Positions 52,867 to 60,875 of a stretch of 64,000 nt of DNA are shown here, one piece after another (position 1 is the first letter of the stretch; each line of letters begins with the position of its first letter). The DNA comes from 21-14-0-10-47-8 sp966211455 (GTDB lineage Bacteria; Bdellovibrionota; Bdellovibrionia; Bdellovibrionales; Bdellovibrionaceae). The notes beneath the pieces were generated by a model. It was not told the DNA's origin. It saw only the letters and a list, made by a program, of their open reading frames with translations, and searched no databases. The DNA lies in NCBI GenBank assembly GCA_966211455.1, contig CBIHNI010000007.1:1-64000 (forward strand), given 5' to 3'. Both the position numbers and the translations under genes were made by a program.

Positions 52867-53925
52867 TTATTTTTGTTGTGCCGATGCCGACTTTGTCGTC
52901 GCAGGTTGGATCAGCTTGCGGACGTAGACGCGTGAACCTGGTTGGATCTTTTCCGCTGTCTGCTCGATGATCTTGGCTTGTGACAAAGTATCACCGACGA
53001 TTTCGACTTCGGCGACTGCGATGGGTTCGCTTGTGGCATCTAAGGTTCCAAGCAAATTTGATTCGCAGACATTTCCGGACCAGCGATAGCGAACGTTGTA
53101 GATTTCAAGCACGTCGCCTTTTTTCAGGCCCGCATCTGAGGCGCCACCCGCGTTGATCAGAACCGCTTTGTCACAATTCTTTAGAACCATCGCGTACCAT
53201 GGAGAGTTGGCATCCATCTGAGATTTCAGATCTTTGATCCCGCTTTCCATTGCTTTGTTCACAACGCCTGACAATTCAGACTTAAAGTAAGCAGAAGGTC
53301 CCACAGAGAAAAGACCGAAATTGATGTTGGCGTTGACCGAAGTTTCAAAGCGATTGGCCTTTGAAGTGGTCGCGGCCAAAACCTGACCCGGGATCAATGG
53401 ATCGTCCGCTTGGAAAGACATCGCCAGAACCGCTTTCGTCACGTCAACCGAAAGACCCAAATCGATTGGCTTCAAAAGATCGAAGCTGATGCCGGCTTTA
53501 TTGGTGATTTCAAAGTTCAGAATGTTTCCTTCGACCACGGCTTGCGGCATGTTGATCATGCAGGTTGCAACCGTCGAAACCTGACCCGATTTTGTCATCA
53601 ACTTTTGGTTGCCGGAATCCAGCACGTCATCGTCGCAACGATTGAAGGCGTTGCGATCGGCATCGGTCATTTGCTCGAGGGCAATTGTTCCGTCCATTGT
53701 GGCCGTCGAGAAAGAAGAAGTCTTGCGAAGGACTTCGGCCATCTGGGCGTTGGCGACGAACTTGAAGTCGAACTTCTGTCCGTTCGGCAGGCTCATCGCC
53801 GGGGCATCAATGGCACCCATTTCGACACGTCTTCGAAGTTCACGCACTTCTTGAGCGGGCTCTTGGCACTTTTGATTCGCCATCGTCAGCGCAGCGAGCG
53901 GGATGATTACGAGAAGCTTTTTCAT
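52867..53925 (-). CDS. Exported protein of unknown function
   Basis: 352 residues from the ATG at 53925 with AGAGG eight bases upstream. Signal sequence MKKLLVIIPLAALTMANQKC; the Cys-20 context (ANQKC) is not a standard lipobox, so cleavage type is unclear. Mature protein with about seven cysteines. A recognisable pattern near residue 275 (GGASDAGLKKGDVLEIYNVRY) resembles the end of a PDZ-like or FlgT-type loop, suggesting an envelope role. Function unknown. Its leader carries a perfect hairpin. Confidence 0.8.
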   Translation of the reverse strand: MKKLLVIIPLAALTMANQKCQEPAQEVRELRRRVEMGAIDAPAMSLPNGQKFDFKFVANAQMAEVLRKTSSFSTATMDGTIALEQMTDADRNAFNRCDDDVLDSGNQKLMTKSGQVSTVATCMINMPQAVVEGNILNFEITNKAGISFDLLKPIDLGLSVDVTKAVLAMSFQADDPLIPGQVLAATTSKANRFETSVNANINFGLFSVGPSAYFKSELSGVVNKAMESGIKDLKSQMDANSPWYAMVLKNCDKAVLINAGGASDAGLKKGDVLEIYNVRYRWSGNVCESNLLGTLDATSEPIAVAEVEIVGDTLSQAKIIEQTAEKIQPGSRVYVRKLIQPATTKSASAQQK

Positions 53926-54240
53926 TGCAGTCCTCTTTTCACATGGTCCTGATTCGTTCAGGACTTTTATCGGTGTCTCTGGATTTAAGTGTAGGCCAAC
54001 ACAGAAAATCTCGCCCAAGGTCCAGCAACACGATGATTGCTCTCGGCTTTTTTCGAAATTGATTCGGATTGAGACATGGCAAGTGTTTGAGTTTATTGGG
54101 ATTCGTGATCAAAAGCAGAAATTTTTGACTCATTCAGCGATAAAATTTTCGACAAGTTGAGATAAATCGAAACTTCACTCTAATTAGATTGAGATTAAGT
54201 TGTAGGAAACCGATGAGTTATTGAACAAAAGGACGGTCCA
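53926..54240. other. Divergent gap before cheD
   Basis: 315 bp between two divergent genes. A perfect GTCCTGA/TCAGGAC hairpin (53946-53964) sits in the minus-strand leader of the exported-protein gene. A plus-strand candidate promoter for cheD is listed separately. Nothing else supportable. Confidence 0.5.
54157..54186 (+). promoter_or_regulatory. Candidate promoter for cheD
   Basis: TTGAGA, 18-base spacer, TAATTA, with the -10 about 55 bases before the cheD start. Both boxes are partial matches; tentative. Confidence 0.35.
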
Positions 54241-54747
54241 GTGTCAGAACAATCTCCCCGCAACTTCTTCGATCAAAAGACCAAGCTCTTTCTGATGCCG
54301 GGTAAAATCGTCGTCGCTGACCAAGAAACACTGATCTCGACTTTGCTCGGGTCTTGTGTTGCCGTCTGCCTTCATGACCCTTTGACCAAAATTGGAGGCA
54401 TGAACCACTATCTATTGCCTGAAGTTTTAAACAACGAAAAACCTTCTCCCCGTTACGGAGCATTTGCGATTCCGGAATTGATCCGCGAGATGGAAAAAAA
54501 AGGCGCCGATATCTATCAGTTGCAGGCCAAGGTCTTTGGCGGCGGTAACGTTTTGGTTGATAACAAACTGGGACAGTCGATCGGTCAGCGCAATATTCAG
54601 ATCGCCGAAAAAATGCTGAAAGAAGCCGGGATCTGGATCGTTCGTAAGGACGTGGCGGGCGAACGCGGTCGTAAGATCACATTCGATACCACCACCTTCG
54701 AAGTTCTGGTCAGCTACAATTCAAGCGACGAAAAGAAGACCGCCTAA
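54241..54747 (+). CDS. cheD: Chemoreceptor glutamine deamidase CheD
   Basis: 168 residues. Deamidates receptor glutamines and can bind CheC. Catalytic Cys in LLGSCVAVCLHDP and His in GGMNHYLLPE, about 22 residues apart as expected, with the third-residue region KVFGGGNVL. GTG start at 54241 behind GGACGG. It stands alone, divergent from the exported-protein gene, with no other chemotaxis gene in view; the receptors it serves are elsewhere. Ends seven bases from the clpB stop on the other strand. Confidence 0.95.
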   Translation: MSEQSPRNFFDQKTKLFLMPGKIVVADQETLISTLLGSCVAVCLHDPLTKIGGMNHYLLPEVLNNEKPSPRYGAFAIPELIREMEKKGADIYQLQAKVFGGGNVLVDNKLGQSIGQRNIQIAEKMLKEAGIWIVRKDVAGERGRKITFDTTTFEVLVSYNSSDEKKTA

Positions 54748-54754
54748 TCAGCGG

Positions 54755-57340
54755 TTACTTCTTTTCGAATTTCAAAGCAGAGCCTTGCAGCTTTACTTGC
54801 AAAGTATCCCCGCCTTTGAAATTTCCTGAGATCAAATCTTTTGCAATCGGATTCAAAAGCTCGGTCTGAATCACGCGCTTCAAAGGACGAGCTCCGTAAA
54901 CCGGATCGTAACCCTTCTTCGCCAGCCAATCGATCGCCTCCTTCGAAAAATCCACCTGAATACGTTTCGCCTTTAAGCGTTCTTCCACCGCTTTCAGCTG
55001 CACCTTAACAATGCCCGCGATTTGATTTTCACCCAACGAATTGTAAATCACCACTTCGTCGACGCGATTCAAGAATTCCGGACGGAACTGTGCCCGCAAA
55101 GCTTCAAGCACCGCTTCTTGCTTATCATCGGCCGACATCTTCGGATCCAAAATCGATTGCGATCCCACATTCGAAGTCATAATCAGCACGGTGTTCTTGA
55201 AATCCACCGTACGCCCCTGCCCGTCGGTCAGACGACCTTCGTCCAAAACCTGAAGCAAAATATTGAATACATCCGGATGCGCTTTTTCGATCTCGTCCAA
55301 AAGCACCACGCTGTAGGGACGGCGGCGAACCGCCTCGGTCAACTGACCACCTTCTTCGTAGCCCACATAACCTGGAGGCGCCCCCACCAGACGAGACACC
55401 GCATGCTTCTCCATGTATTCGCTCATGTCGATGCGAACCACGGCTTGCTCGTCATCGAACAAGAACTCGGCCAGCGCTTTCACCGTCTCGGTCTTACCGA
55501 CACCGGTTGGACCTAAGAAAATAAAGGTTCCGATCGGACGATTTGGATCCGAAATTTCAGCGCGCGCACGACGGATGGCATCTGAGACGATTCGCAAAGC
55601 ATGATCTTGCCCAACGACACGACTCGACAAAGTCTTTTCCATATCCAAAAGCTTTTGCGATTCGCTTTCCATCATCTTCTGCACGGGCACGCCCGTCCAT
55701 TTAGCTACGACTTCGGCCACATCTTCTGGCCCGACTTCTTCTTTCAGCATGCGATCGCCGGATTCTGATTTCTCGGTTTTATCGCTGAGTGTTTTCAATT
55801 TTTTTTCCAACTCGGGCAGGCGGCCGTATTTCAACTCGGCGGCTTTTCCCAAATCGCCAGCCCGCTCGGCCTTGGCAATATCGTTGCGAACGCTTTCGAT
55901 GCCCTCTTTGGTTTTTTTGATCTCTTCGATACCGCCCTTTTCAAATTCCCACTGCTCACGTAAGAGCTGATTTTTGGCGTGCAGATCTTGGATCTCTTTA
56001 TCTAAGACCGTCAGACGCTCGCGCGCACCGGGGTCTTTTTCTTTTTTCAGGGCTTCTTTTTCCACGCGCAGCTGCATCAGCTTGCGTTCGATCTCGTCGA
56101 CCTCTTCAGGGACGCTGCCGATTTCGATGCTCATCTTGCTGGCGGCTTCGTCGATCAAATCGATCGCTTTATCCGGCAGGAAGCGTGAAGTGATATATCG
56201 ATGCGACAATTTCACCGCCGCGACCAAAGCGCTATCGGTGATACGCACCCCGTGGTGCACTTCGTACTTTTCTTTCAAACCGCGCAAAATGGTAATCGCA
56301 TCTTCAACCGAAGGTTCTTCGACCATGACCTGCTGGAAGCGACGCTCGAGAGCCGCATCTTTTTCAATGTATTTACGGTATTCATCCAAAGTCGTGGCCC
56401 CAATGCAACGAAGCTCGCCGCGCGCCAAGGCCGGCTTCAGCAACTGACCGGCGTCCATCGCCCCGTCCGTTTTACCCGCGCCCACCAACGTGTGAAGCTC
56501 GTCAATAAACAGAATGATCTGTCCATCGCTCGAGGTGACTTCTTTGATCACAGCTTTGAGGCGTTCTTCAAATTCACCGCGATACTTGGCCCCGGCCACC
56601 AAGGCGCCCAGGTCCAAGGTGATCAGTTTTTTACCGATCAGGTTTTCGGGCACGTCATGTTTCAAAATGCGAACGGCCAGCCCTTCGGCGATGGCGGTCT
56701 TACCGACCCCCGGCTCACCGATCAGAACCGGATTGTTCTTGGTTCGACGGGACAAAACCTGGATCACGCGACGAATTTCTTCATCACGGCCGACAACTGG
56801 GTCCAGCTTTCCTTCGGCTGCCAGTGCGGTCAGATCACGTCCATATTTACTGAGGACTTCATATTTGTTTTCTGGATCGTCGTCTGTCACTTTTTGCGTT
56901 CCTCGCATTTCCTGCAAAGCCGATTCAAGACCCTTTAAGGTCACGTCGTTCTTTTTTAAGAGACTGTTTAAATCCGAATCGCCACCTTTAAGCATGGCTA
57001 AAAGAAAGTGCTCGGTCGAAATGTAGGCATCGCCCATGCGACGCATTTCTTCTTCGGCCGCGCCAAACAAGCGAATCATGCGCTGGCTTGGGATCACCTT
57101 CGAAGCGCCGCCCGTGACTTTCGGCAACTTTTCAAGTTTGGTATCCAAATCGACCAGAATCGATTTGGTCGGGACCCCCGCCTTTTCAAAAAGGCGAGGC
57201 ACAATGCCTTCGGTTTGCTGCAACAGCACCAAAAGTAGATGTTCGGGCTCAACTGAGGGGTGGCCCCGTCGTTCCGCCATTTGGGCTGCGGCCTGCATGG
57301 CTTCCTGGCTTTTTCGGGTCATCTTTTCAATTTCACTCAT
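54755..57340 (-). CDS. clpB: Disaggregase ClpB
   Basis: 861 residues. N-terminal Clp repeats (EPEHLLLVLLQQTEGIVPRLF), first AAA+ domain with Walker A GEPGVGKT at about 205 and Walker B IILFIDELHTLVGAG, then the long coiled-coil middle domain (residues about 410-530) that separates ClpB from ClpA, and the second AAA+ domain with GPTGVGKT at about 605 and the pore loop GYVGYEEGG. Works with DnaK to dissolve aggregates. ATG start at 57340. No CIRCE-type or sigma-32-type promoter was recognised upstream. Confidence 0.98.
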   Translation of the reverse strand: MSEIEKMTRKSQEAMQAAAQMAERRGHPSVEPEHLLLVLLQQTEGIVPRLFEKAGVPTKSILVDLDTKLEKLPKVTGGASKVIPSQRMIRLFGAAEEEMRRMGDAYISTEHFLLAMLKGGDSDLNSLLKKNDVTLKGLESALQEMRGTQKVTDDDPENKYEVLSKYGRDLTALAAEGKLDPVVGRDEEIRRVIQVLSRRTKNNPVLIGEPGVGKTAIAEGLAVRILKHDVPENLIGKKLITLDLGALVAGAKYRGEFEERLKAVIKEVTSSDGQIILFIDELHTLVGAGKTDGAMDAGQLLKPALARGELRCIGATTLDEYRKYIEKDAALERRFQQVMVEEPSVEDAITILRGLKEKYEVHHGVRITDSALVAAVKLSHRYITSRFLPDKAIDLIDEAASKMSIEIGSVPEEVDEIERKLMQLRVEKEALKKEKDPGARERLTVLDKEIQDLHAKNQLLREQWEFEKGGIEEIKKTKEGIESVRNDIAKAERAGDLGKAAELKYGRLPELEKKLKTLSDKTEKSESGDRMLKEEVGPEDVAEVVAKWTGVPVQKMMESESQKLLDMEKTLSSRVVGQDHALRIVSDAIRRARAEISDPNRPIGTFIFLGPTGVGKTETVKALAEFLFDDEQAVVRIDMSEYMEKHAVSRLVGAPPGYVGYEEGGQLTEAVRRRPYSVVLLDEIEKAHPDVFNILLQVLDEGRLTDGQGRTVDFKNTVLIMTSNVGSQSILDPKMSADDKQEAVLEALRAQFRPEFLNRVDEVVIYNSLGENQIAGIVKVQLKAVEERLKAKRIQVDFSKEAIDWLAKKGYDPVYGARPLKRVIQTELLNPIAKDLISGNFKGGDTLQVKLQGSALKFEKK

Positions 57341-57362
57341 ATCGTGCGTCCTTCATTCTTCT

Positions 57363-57638
57363 ATGTTAATGATGGGCGCTATGTCCGGAAAGTCAATATC
57401 ACCTCGCGTACCAACTCCAAAGCGTCTCAAAGTCAGCATCCGTTTTGACTCGACGAATCCCAGCGATTATTTGAAGTACGATTTTCGCTTTGCGTGCGAG
57501 GACTGCACCCACTTTGATCGGGACAAAGAAATTTGCACTTTGGGTTATGAAGCGAAATGGCATCGTCAAGAGTTTCAAAAAAAATCTTACGAGCTGAGCG
57601 GCAAAATGGCTCTGTGTCGCTTTCTTGAAATCGACTGA
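57363..57638 (+). CDS. Small cysteine-containing protein
   Basis: 91 residues if the first ATG at 57363 is used; alternative ATGs in frame at 57369, 57372 and 57381 make the start uncertain and no ribosome site is clear. A central section reads CEDCTHFDRDKEICTLGY followed later by MALCRFLEID, so four cysteines in a C-x2-C-x9-C...C arrangement that could hold a metal or cluster. I do not recognise the family. Divergent from clpB with only 22 bp between. Confidence 0.7.
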   Translation: MLMMGAMSGKSISPRVPTPKRLKVSIRFDSTNPSDYLKYDFRFACEDCTHFDRDKEICTLGYEAKWHRQEFQKKSYELSGKMALCRFLEID

Positions 57639-57831
57639 TCAAAGTTGATCTTTTTTGGTGCAAGACTTGATCTTCTGACGGTCCATTGACTCATTTTAGA
57701 GGCAAAAATTTCCGTTTTTCCCTCTGTTCGTCCAGCCGCATTTCGAATTTTCCCTCTCAAAGTCTAGCTTTTCTGGATCTGTCAAAGGTCCAATTTGTGA
57801 CCAAAATCCCCATTTCAGGACTGATGGCCTG

Positions 57832-57858
57832 TCAATTTCCCACCTCAACTGACGATCA
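57832..57858 (+). promoter_or_regulatory. Candidate sigma-28 promoter of flagellin
   Basis: TCAA, 15 bases, GACGATCA; the flagellar sigma consensus is TAAA-N15-GCCGATAA, so three of four and six of eight positions match with ideal spacing. The -10 overlaps a small palindrome. Confidence 0.4.
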
Positions 57859-58100
57859 GTCTCGTGTCAGGCAACTGACAGTTTCAAAACATGGTTGAAG
57901 GATCAACCAGAGAGCGCCGTGAAAGGCCCACTCTCTTTAACTCGAGAAAGGAGGATTCAAGGAAGAAAAACTTGGCAAAGAATTGCTAAGGAAAAATTTG
58001 GAGAACTCAGAACAGAGATCTCAATGAAACAAAAGGCGAGAAATCGCTAGGCTCGGAAGCCGCTCGAATAACAGAGAACAAACACACGGAGGTTTTACAA

Positions 58101-58124
58101 ATGAATAACGAATTACAAATTTAA
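58101..58124 (+). CDS. Seven-codon leader ORF upstream of flagellin
   Basis: ATG AAT AAC GAA TTA CAA ATT TAA behind CGGAGG with eight-base spacing, ending 24 bp before the flagellin ATG. The flagellin itself has a very similar site (ACGGAGGATATTAAA). It could be a translation-control leader peptide or a remnant of a duplicated gene start. Confidence 0.4.
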   Translation: MNNELQI

Positions 58125-58148
58125 ACGTTTTTTACGGAGGATATTAAA

Positions 58149-58982
58149 ATGGGAATGAGAGTAACTACAAACATCGCGGCAGTAAATGCTCAACGTAACT
58201 TGGTCGGCAGCCAACGCCAAATCAACAAATCAATGGCGCAGTTGTCTTCTGGTTCACGCATCAACATCGCAGCAGACGACGCTGCAGGTTTGGCAATCAG
58301 CGAACGCTTGAAAGCCGGTATCCGCTCTGCTCGTCAAGCGAATCGCAATGCGAACGACGGTATCTCGATGGTTCAAACGGCTGAAGGTGGTTTGAATGAA
58401 ATCGGTAACATCGTCACTCGCCTTCGTGAATTGGGCATCCAAGCAGCATCTGATACAGTTGGACAAACTGAACGCGGTTTCATCGACAAAGAGGTTCAGC
58501 AATTGAAATCTGAAGCTCAGCGTATCTCGCTGTCGACAAAGTGGGGTTCAACAAATCTTTTGGATGGTTCAACACCTTCATTCGATTTCCAAATCGGTCT
58601 TTACAACAACGCTGAAGAAGATCGTATCTCTTTCAACGCTGCTGAAAACAACGCACAACTGGATGCACTTGGAATCGCGGGTCTTGATTATACAACTAAA
58701 GAAGGAGCTCAAGAAGCTCTGTCGTCACTGGATTTGGCACAAAATTCTGTCAACGGAATGCGTGCAAATCTTGGTGCCCTTCAGAACCGATTGACTTCGA
58801 CTGTTGATAACTTGGGTGTTTTGGAAGAAAACATGTCAGCTTCAAACTCACGTATCCGTGACACAGACGTTGCAATGGCTTCATCTGAAATGACTAGAAA
58901 CAACATCTTGTTGCAAGCTGGTACTTCAACTTTGGCTCAAGCAAATCAAATCAACCAATTGGCACTGAAGCTGATCGGTTAA
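58149..58982 (+). CDS. fliC: Flagellin
   Basis: 277 residues, the filament subunit. Conserved D0/D1 ends: MGMRVTTNIAAVNAQRNLVG at the start and the C-terminal helix with SRIRDTDVAMASSEMTRNNILLQA; the variable middle is short (about 60 residues), giving a small flagellin typical of this group. ATG start with GGAGG eight bases upstream. Only one copy lies in this window, although related predators carry several fliC copies in the genome. Ends at a terminator. Confidence 0.97.
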   Translation: MGMRVTTNIAAVNAQRNLVGSQRQINKSMAQLSSGSRINIAADDAAGLAISERLKAGIRSARQANRNANDGISMVQTAEGGLNEIGNIVTRLRELGIQAASDTVGQTERGFIDKEVQQLKSEAQRISLSTKWGSTNLLDGSTPSFDFQIGLYNNAEEDRISFNAAENNAQLDALGIAGLDYTTKEGAQEALSSLDLAQNSVNGMRANLGALQNRLTSTVDNLGVLEENMSASNSRIRDTDVAMASSEMTRNNILLQAGTSTLAQANQINQLALKLIG

Positions 58983-59018
58983 TACAACACGAATTTACAT
59001 CTTGAACGTTTCTAGTGT

Positions 59019-59052
59019 AAAACCCTGGCCCTTAAAGAAGGCCGGGGTTTTA
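59019..59052 (+). terminator. Flagellin terminator
   Basis: AAAACCC-T-GGCC pairs with GGCC-G-GGGTTTT around a 9-base loop, followed by T residues. About 37 bp past the flagellin stop. Confidence 0.88.
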
Positions 59053-59168
59053 CTTTTTGGATGGCTTCTAACCCTTCTTAACCGAAAACCAAACGAAACC
59101 CGACAGAAAAGTCTTAGACTTCGCGTTGATTCCTTGCCAGGCTTATTGTCATCAAGGAGGAATCCACC

Positions 59169-59807
59169 ATGAGACTGCTTCTCAGTGTTTTCGCGACAAT
59201 GACGTTCGCCCTTTCCGCTTTCGCCACCGACTTCCATCCGACCGCCATCGAAGCGCAAGCGATTTTAGGAGACAATTTCTACGAAGTTCAAGCCGGTCAG
59301 CTTTACCGCTCGGCCCAGATGTCGACGGTGTCTTTCGAAAAATACATCCAAAAATACGGCATCAAAACCGTCATCAACCTACGCGGTGCCAGCCCCGGCG
59401 AACCTTGGTACGAACAAGAAGCCGATCTGATGAAGCAACTGAATGTTCTGCACATCAACATTCCGATGTCAGCGAAACGTTTGCCTCACCGTCAGGATCT
59501 GCTGACATTACTGGACGCTTTCCAAAATGCGCCCCGTCCGATTCTGATCCACTGCAAAGAAGGCGCGGACCGCACTGGCGAAGCCTCAGCTTTGTGGCAA
59601 ATGCTGTACATGGGAAAATCAAAAGAACAAGCGATGAGCATGCTGAGCCCGAAGTACGGACATTTCGCAAGCCTGATGCCGGCGAAAGATTATTTCATTC
59701 AAACAGTCTGGCAGGGTTTGGACTGGGCTTACCAGAGCTACAATCCATGTTCGGGCCAGTACAAGTATTATGATACCAATGCCGCTGAATGTAAGCCGGC
59801 GAATTGA
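59169..59807 (+). CDS. Exported dual-specificity/tyrosine-phosphatase-like protein
   Basis: 212 residues with a signal peptide of about 19 residues ending AFA; exported. The mature domain has the protein-phosphatase signature HCKEGADR (His-128, Cys-129, Arg-135) followed by TGEAS, and the upstream general-acid region. Similar exported bacterial phosphatases act on phosphoinositides, phosphotyrosine or lipids; the substrate here is open. ATG start with AGGAGG upstream. Ends at a terminator; no operon partner. Confidence 0.88.
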   Translation: MRLLLSVFATMTFALSAFATDFHPTAIEAQAILGDNFYEVQAGQLYRSAQMSTVSFEKYIQKYGIKTVINLRGASPGEPWYEQEADLMKQLNVLHINIPMSAKRLPHRQDLLTLLDAFQNAPRPILIHCKEGADRTGEASALWQMLYMGKSKEQAMSMLSPKYGHFASLMPAKDYFIQTVWQGLDWAYQSYNPCSGQYKYYDTNAAECKPAN

Positions 59808-59817
59808 TCTGGAATTG

Positions 59818-59847
59818 AAAGGCTAGGTGCAAGGCCTAGCCTTTTTT
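59818..59847 (+). terminator. Terminator after the phosphatase gene
   Basis: AAAGGCTAGG and CCTAGCCTTT (overlapping palindrome around GCAAGG) followed by six T residues; also able to act on the opposite strand for the lipoprotein gene ending at 59853. Confidence 0.88.
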
Positions 59848-59852
59848 GAATA

Positions 59853-60377
59853 TTACTTTCTGCAAGAATCTTGAAACAAATAATACTTGGTCAGTTCGTC
59901 GTCTGAAGATCGCACGTATTCCATCGGAATCGTGTTCCCCTGCGCATACGCCGTAACTTTCAATATGTCGTTCTCGACGACGACTTTAAACTCTGCATCA
60001 CCAACATCTTCTTTAAAGAATCCACTGACGTTGAGTTTCCCCGAGGAATCAATCACGCCCATCTTCATTTCTTCGATCTTGCCGACTTTTGGATCGTAAA
60101 GATAAACCACGCCTGATTCATCGATCAGTCGTGTGTTCATGACTGTATAGTCGGGATCCTGCTTCACTTCCGCGCAGATACTTTCGATACGGCCCGTGGC
60201 CCGAAGCTCTTCCGCCTCTTCTTTCGCAAGCCAAATACCAGGCGCACCAGAAACCGTAGCTCCAGAGCCTTGAGCGCCACCAGATCCATCTTTTGATCCA
60301 CCACCGCCACTGCCTGAATTACAAGCCGTAAGACCCACAGCAAGGCTTGTCACAGCCAAAACAAAAATCATCTTCAT
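59853..60377 (-). CDS. Lipoprotein of unknown function
   Basis: 174 residues from the ATG at 60377, five bases after GGGGG. Lipobox VGLTAC, then a Gly/Ser/Lys-rich low-complexity linker (about 30 residues) and a soluble domain of mixed alpha/beta character with a disulfide-capable pair (SICAEV and DSCRK). I do not recognise the family. Oriented toward the phosphatase terminator. Confidence 0.85.
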   Translation of the reverse strand: MKMIFVLAVTSLAVGLTACNSGSGGGGSKDGSGGAQGSGATVSGAPGIWLAKEEAEELRATGRIESICAEVKQDPDYTVMNTRLIDESGVVYLYDPKVGKIEEMKMGVIDSSGKLNVSGFFKEDVGDAEFKVVVENDILKVTAYAQGNTIPMEYVRSSDDELTKYYLFQDSCRK

Positions 60378-60504
60378 TTGAACCCCCGTTCGTTTGCAAG
60401 ACGACGTGGATATAACACTTTTCAAGCGCAACAGTTTGTGAAGTTTTTGAATCGTGATCAATGAGATTTAGATTCAGATATTTTTACAGGTTTGTCGATT
60501 TGTT

Positions 60505-60546
60505 CGACAGAAATGATAGTATCAAATGATACTATCATTTCTGTCG
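60505..60546. repeat. Perfect 42-bp palindrome
   Basis: Two perfect 20-bp arms around a 2-bp centre, with core half-site GATAGTATCA; AT-rich, no T run on either strand, so it is not a standard terminator. It shares CGACAG with the neighbouring hairpin, allowing alternative pairing. Possible operator, plasmid-type origin element, recombination scar or mobile-element end; I cannot choose among these from sequence alone. Confidence 0.9.
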
Positions 60547-60620
60547 TATGAGCTAGTTTCCCAAGCCAGACCTTGGGCAAGCGCCTGTTCTAGGCCACAA
60601 GAGATCCAGCGGAAAACCTA

Positions 60621-60671
60621 TAGACGAGTCCGCTTTCCATGCATACAATATTAGCATGTTTGTATGCATGG
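60621..60671 (+). promoter_or_regulatory. Promoter and operator of the toxin-antitoxin operon
   Basis: TAGACG, 17 bases, TACAAT makes a fair promoter. The -10 lies inside the left arm of a perfect 12-bp inverted repeat, CCATGCATACAA (60637-60648) and its complement at 60660-60671, spaced by 11 bp. VapB-type antitoxins bind such repeats to repress their own operon, so this is a natural operator. Confidence 0.75.
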
Positions 60672-60680
60672 AGGGATCAC

Positions 60681-60875
60681 ATGAGAACGACGCTCAATCT
60701 ACGTGAGGACTTACTAAAAGAGGCAATGAAACTGACGGACCAAAAAGAAAAGACAGCAGTTATTCATATGGCCTTAGAAGCTTTGATTGAAAAAGCGGCT
60801 CGCCATGATCTGATCCAATTGGGGGGAAAAGTTCCGCAATTCAAAAAAATCAGCCGCCAGCGAAAGGGCGCATGA
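60681..60875 (+). CDS. VapB-type antitoxin
   Basis: 64 residues from the ATG at 60681, six bases after GGAGGG. Ribbon-helix-helix-like N-terminus MRTTLNLREDLLKEAMKLTD and a charged, probably flexible C-terminal half that would wrap the toxin (basic ISRQRKGA). Stop overlaps the toxin start by four bases. An ATG at 60639 lies before the ribosome site and is unlikely to be used. Confidence 0.88.
   Translation: MRTTLNLREDLLKEAMKLTDQKEKTAVIHMALEALIEKAARHDLIQLGGKVPQFKKISRQRKGA

Larger units (their letters stand above)
57639..58148 (+). promoter_or_regulatory. Long leader and promoter region of the flagellin gene
   Basis: A 510-bp gene-free stretch. It holds a candidate sigma-28 promoter, a cluster of small palindromes just after it (ACTGA-CGA-TCAGT at 57849 and TGTCA-GGCAAC-TGACA at 57865), an AGAGAG/CTCTCT hairpin (57910-57937), a strong AAGGAGG near 57947 without a start codon, and the 7-codon leader ORF at 58101. 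A transcript from the candidate promoter would have a leader of about 280 bases, long for flagellin genes. Confidence 0.55.
60378..60680. promoter_or_regulatory. Intergenic region before the toxin-antitoxin pair
   Basis: 303 bp. It holds a TGTCGA/TCGACA hairpin (60493-60509), the 42-bp palindrome (listed separately), small hairpins GCCT-GTTCT-AGGC and AGCGGA/TCCGCT (around 60577-60600 and 60609-60634), and the antitoxin promoter-operator. No gene fits inside it. Confidence 0.6.

Noticed and set aside
54755..57340. Several long plus-strand frames opposite clpB
   Set aside because: They are complementary-frame artefacts of a long conserved gene and show no start signals or known motifs.
57973..57987. 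Sigma-54-like TGGCA...TTGC in the flagellin leader
   Set aside because: The spacing between the GG and GC elements is one base short of the strict -24/-12 rule.
60570..60636. Possible ribozyme or tRNA fragment between the palindrome and the antitoxin
   Set aside because: Small hairpins exist but neither a hammerhead core nor tRNA arms could be assembled.
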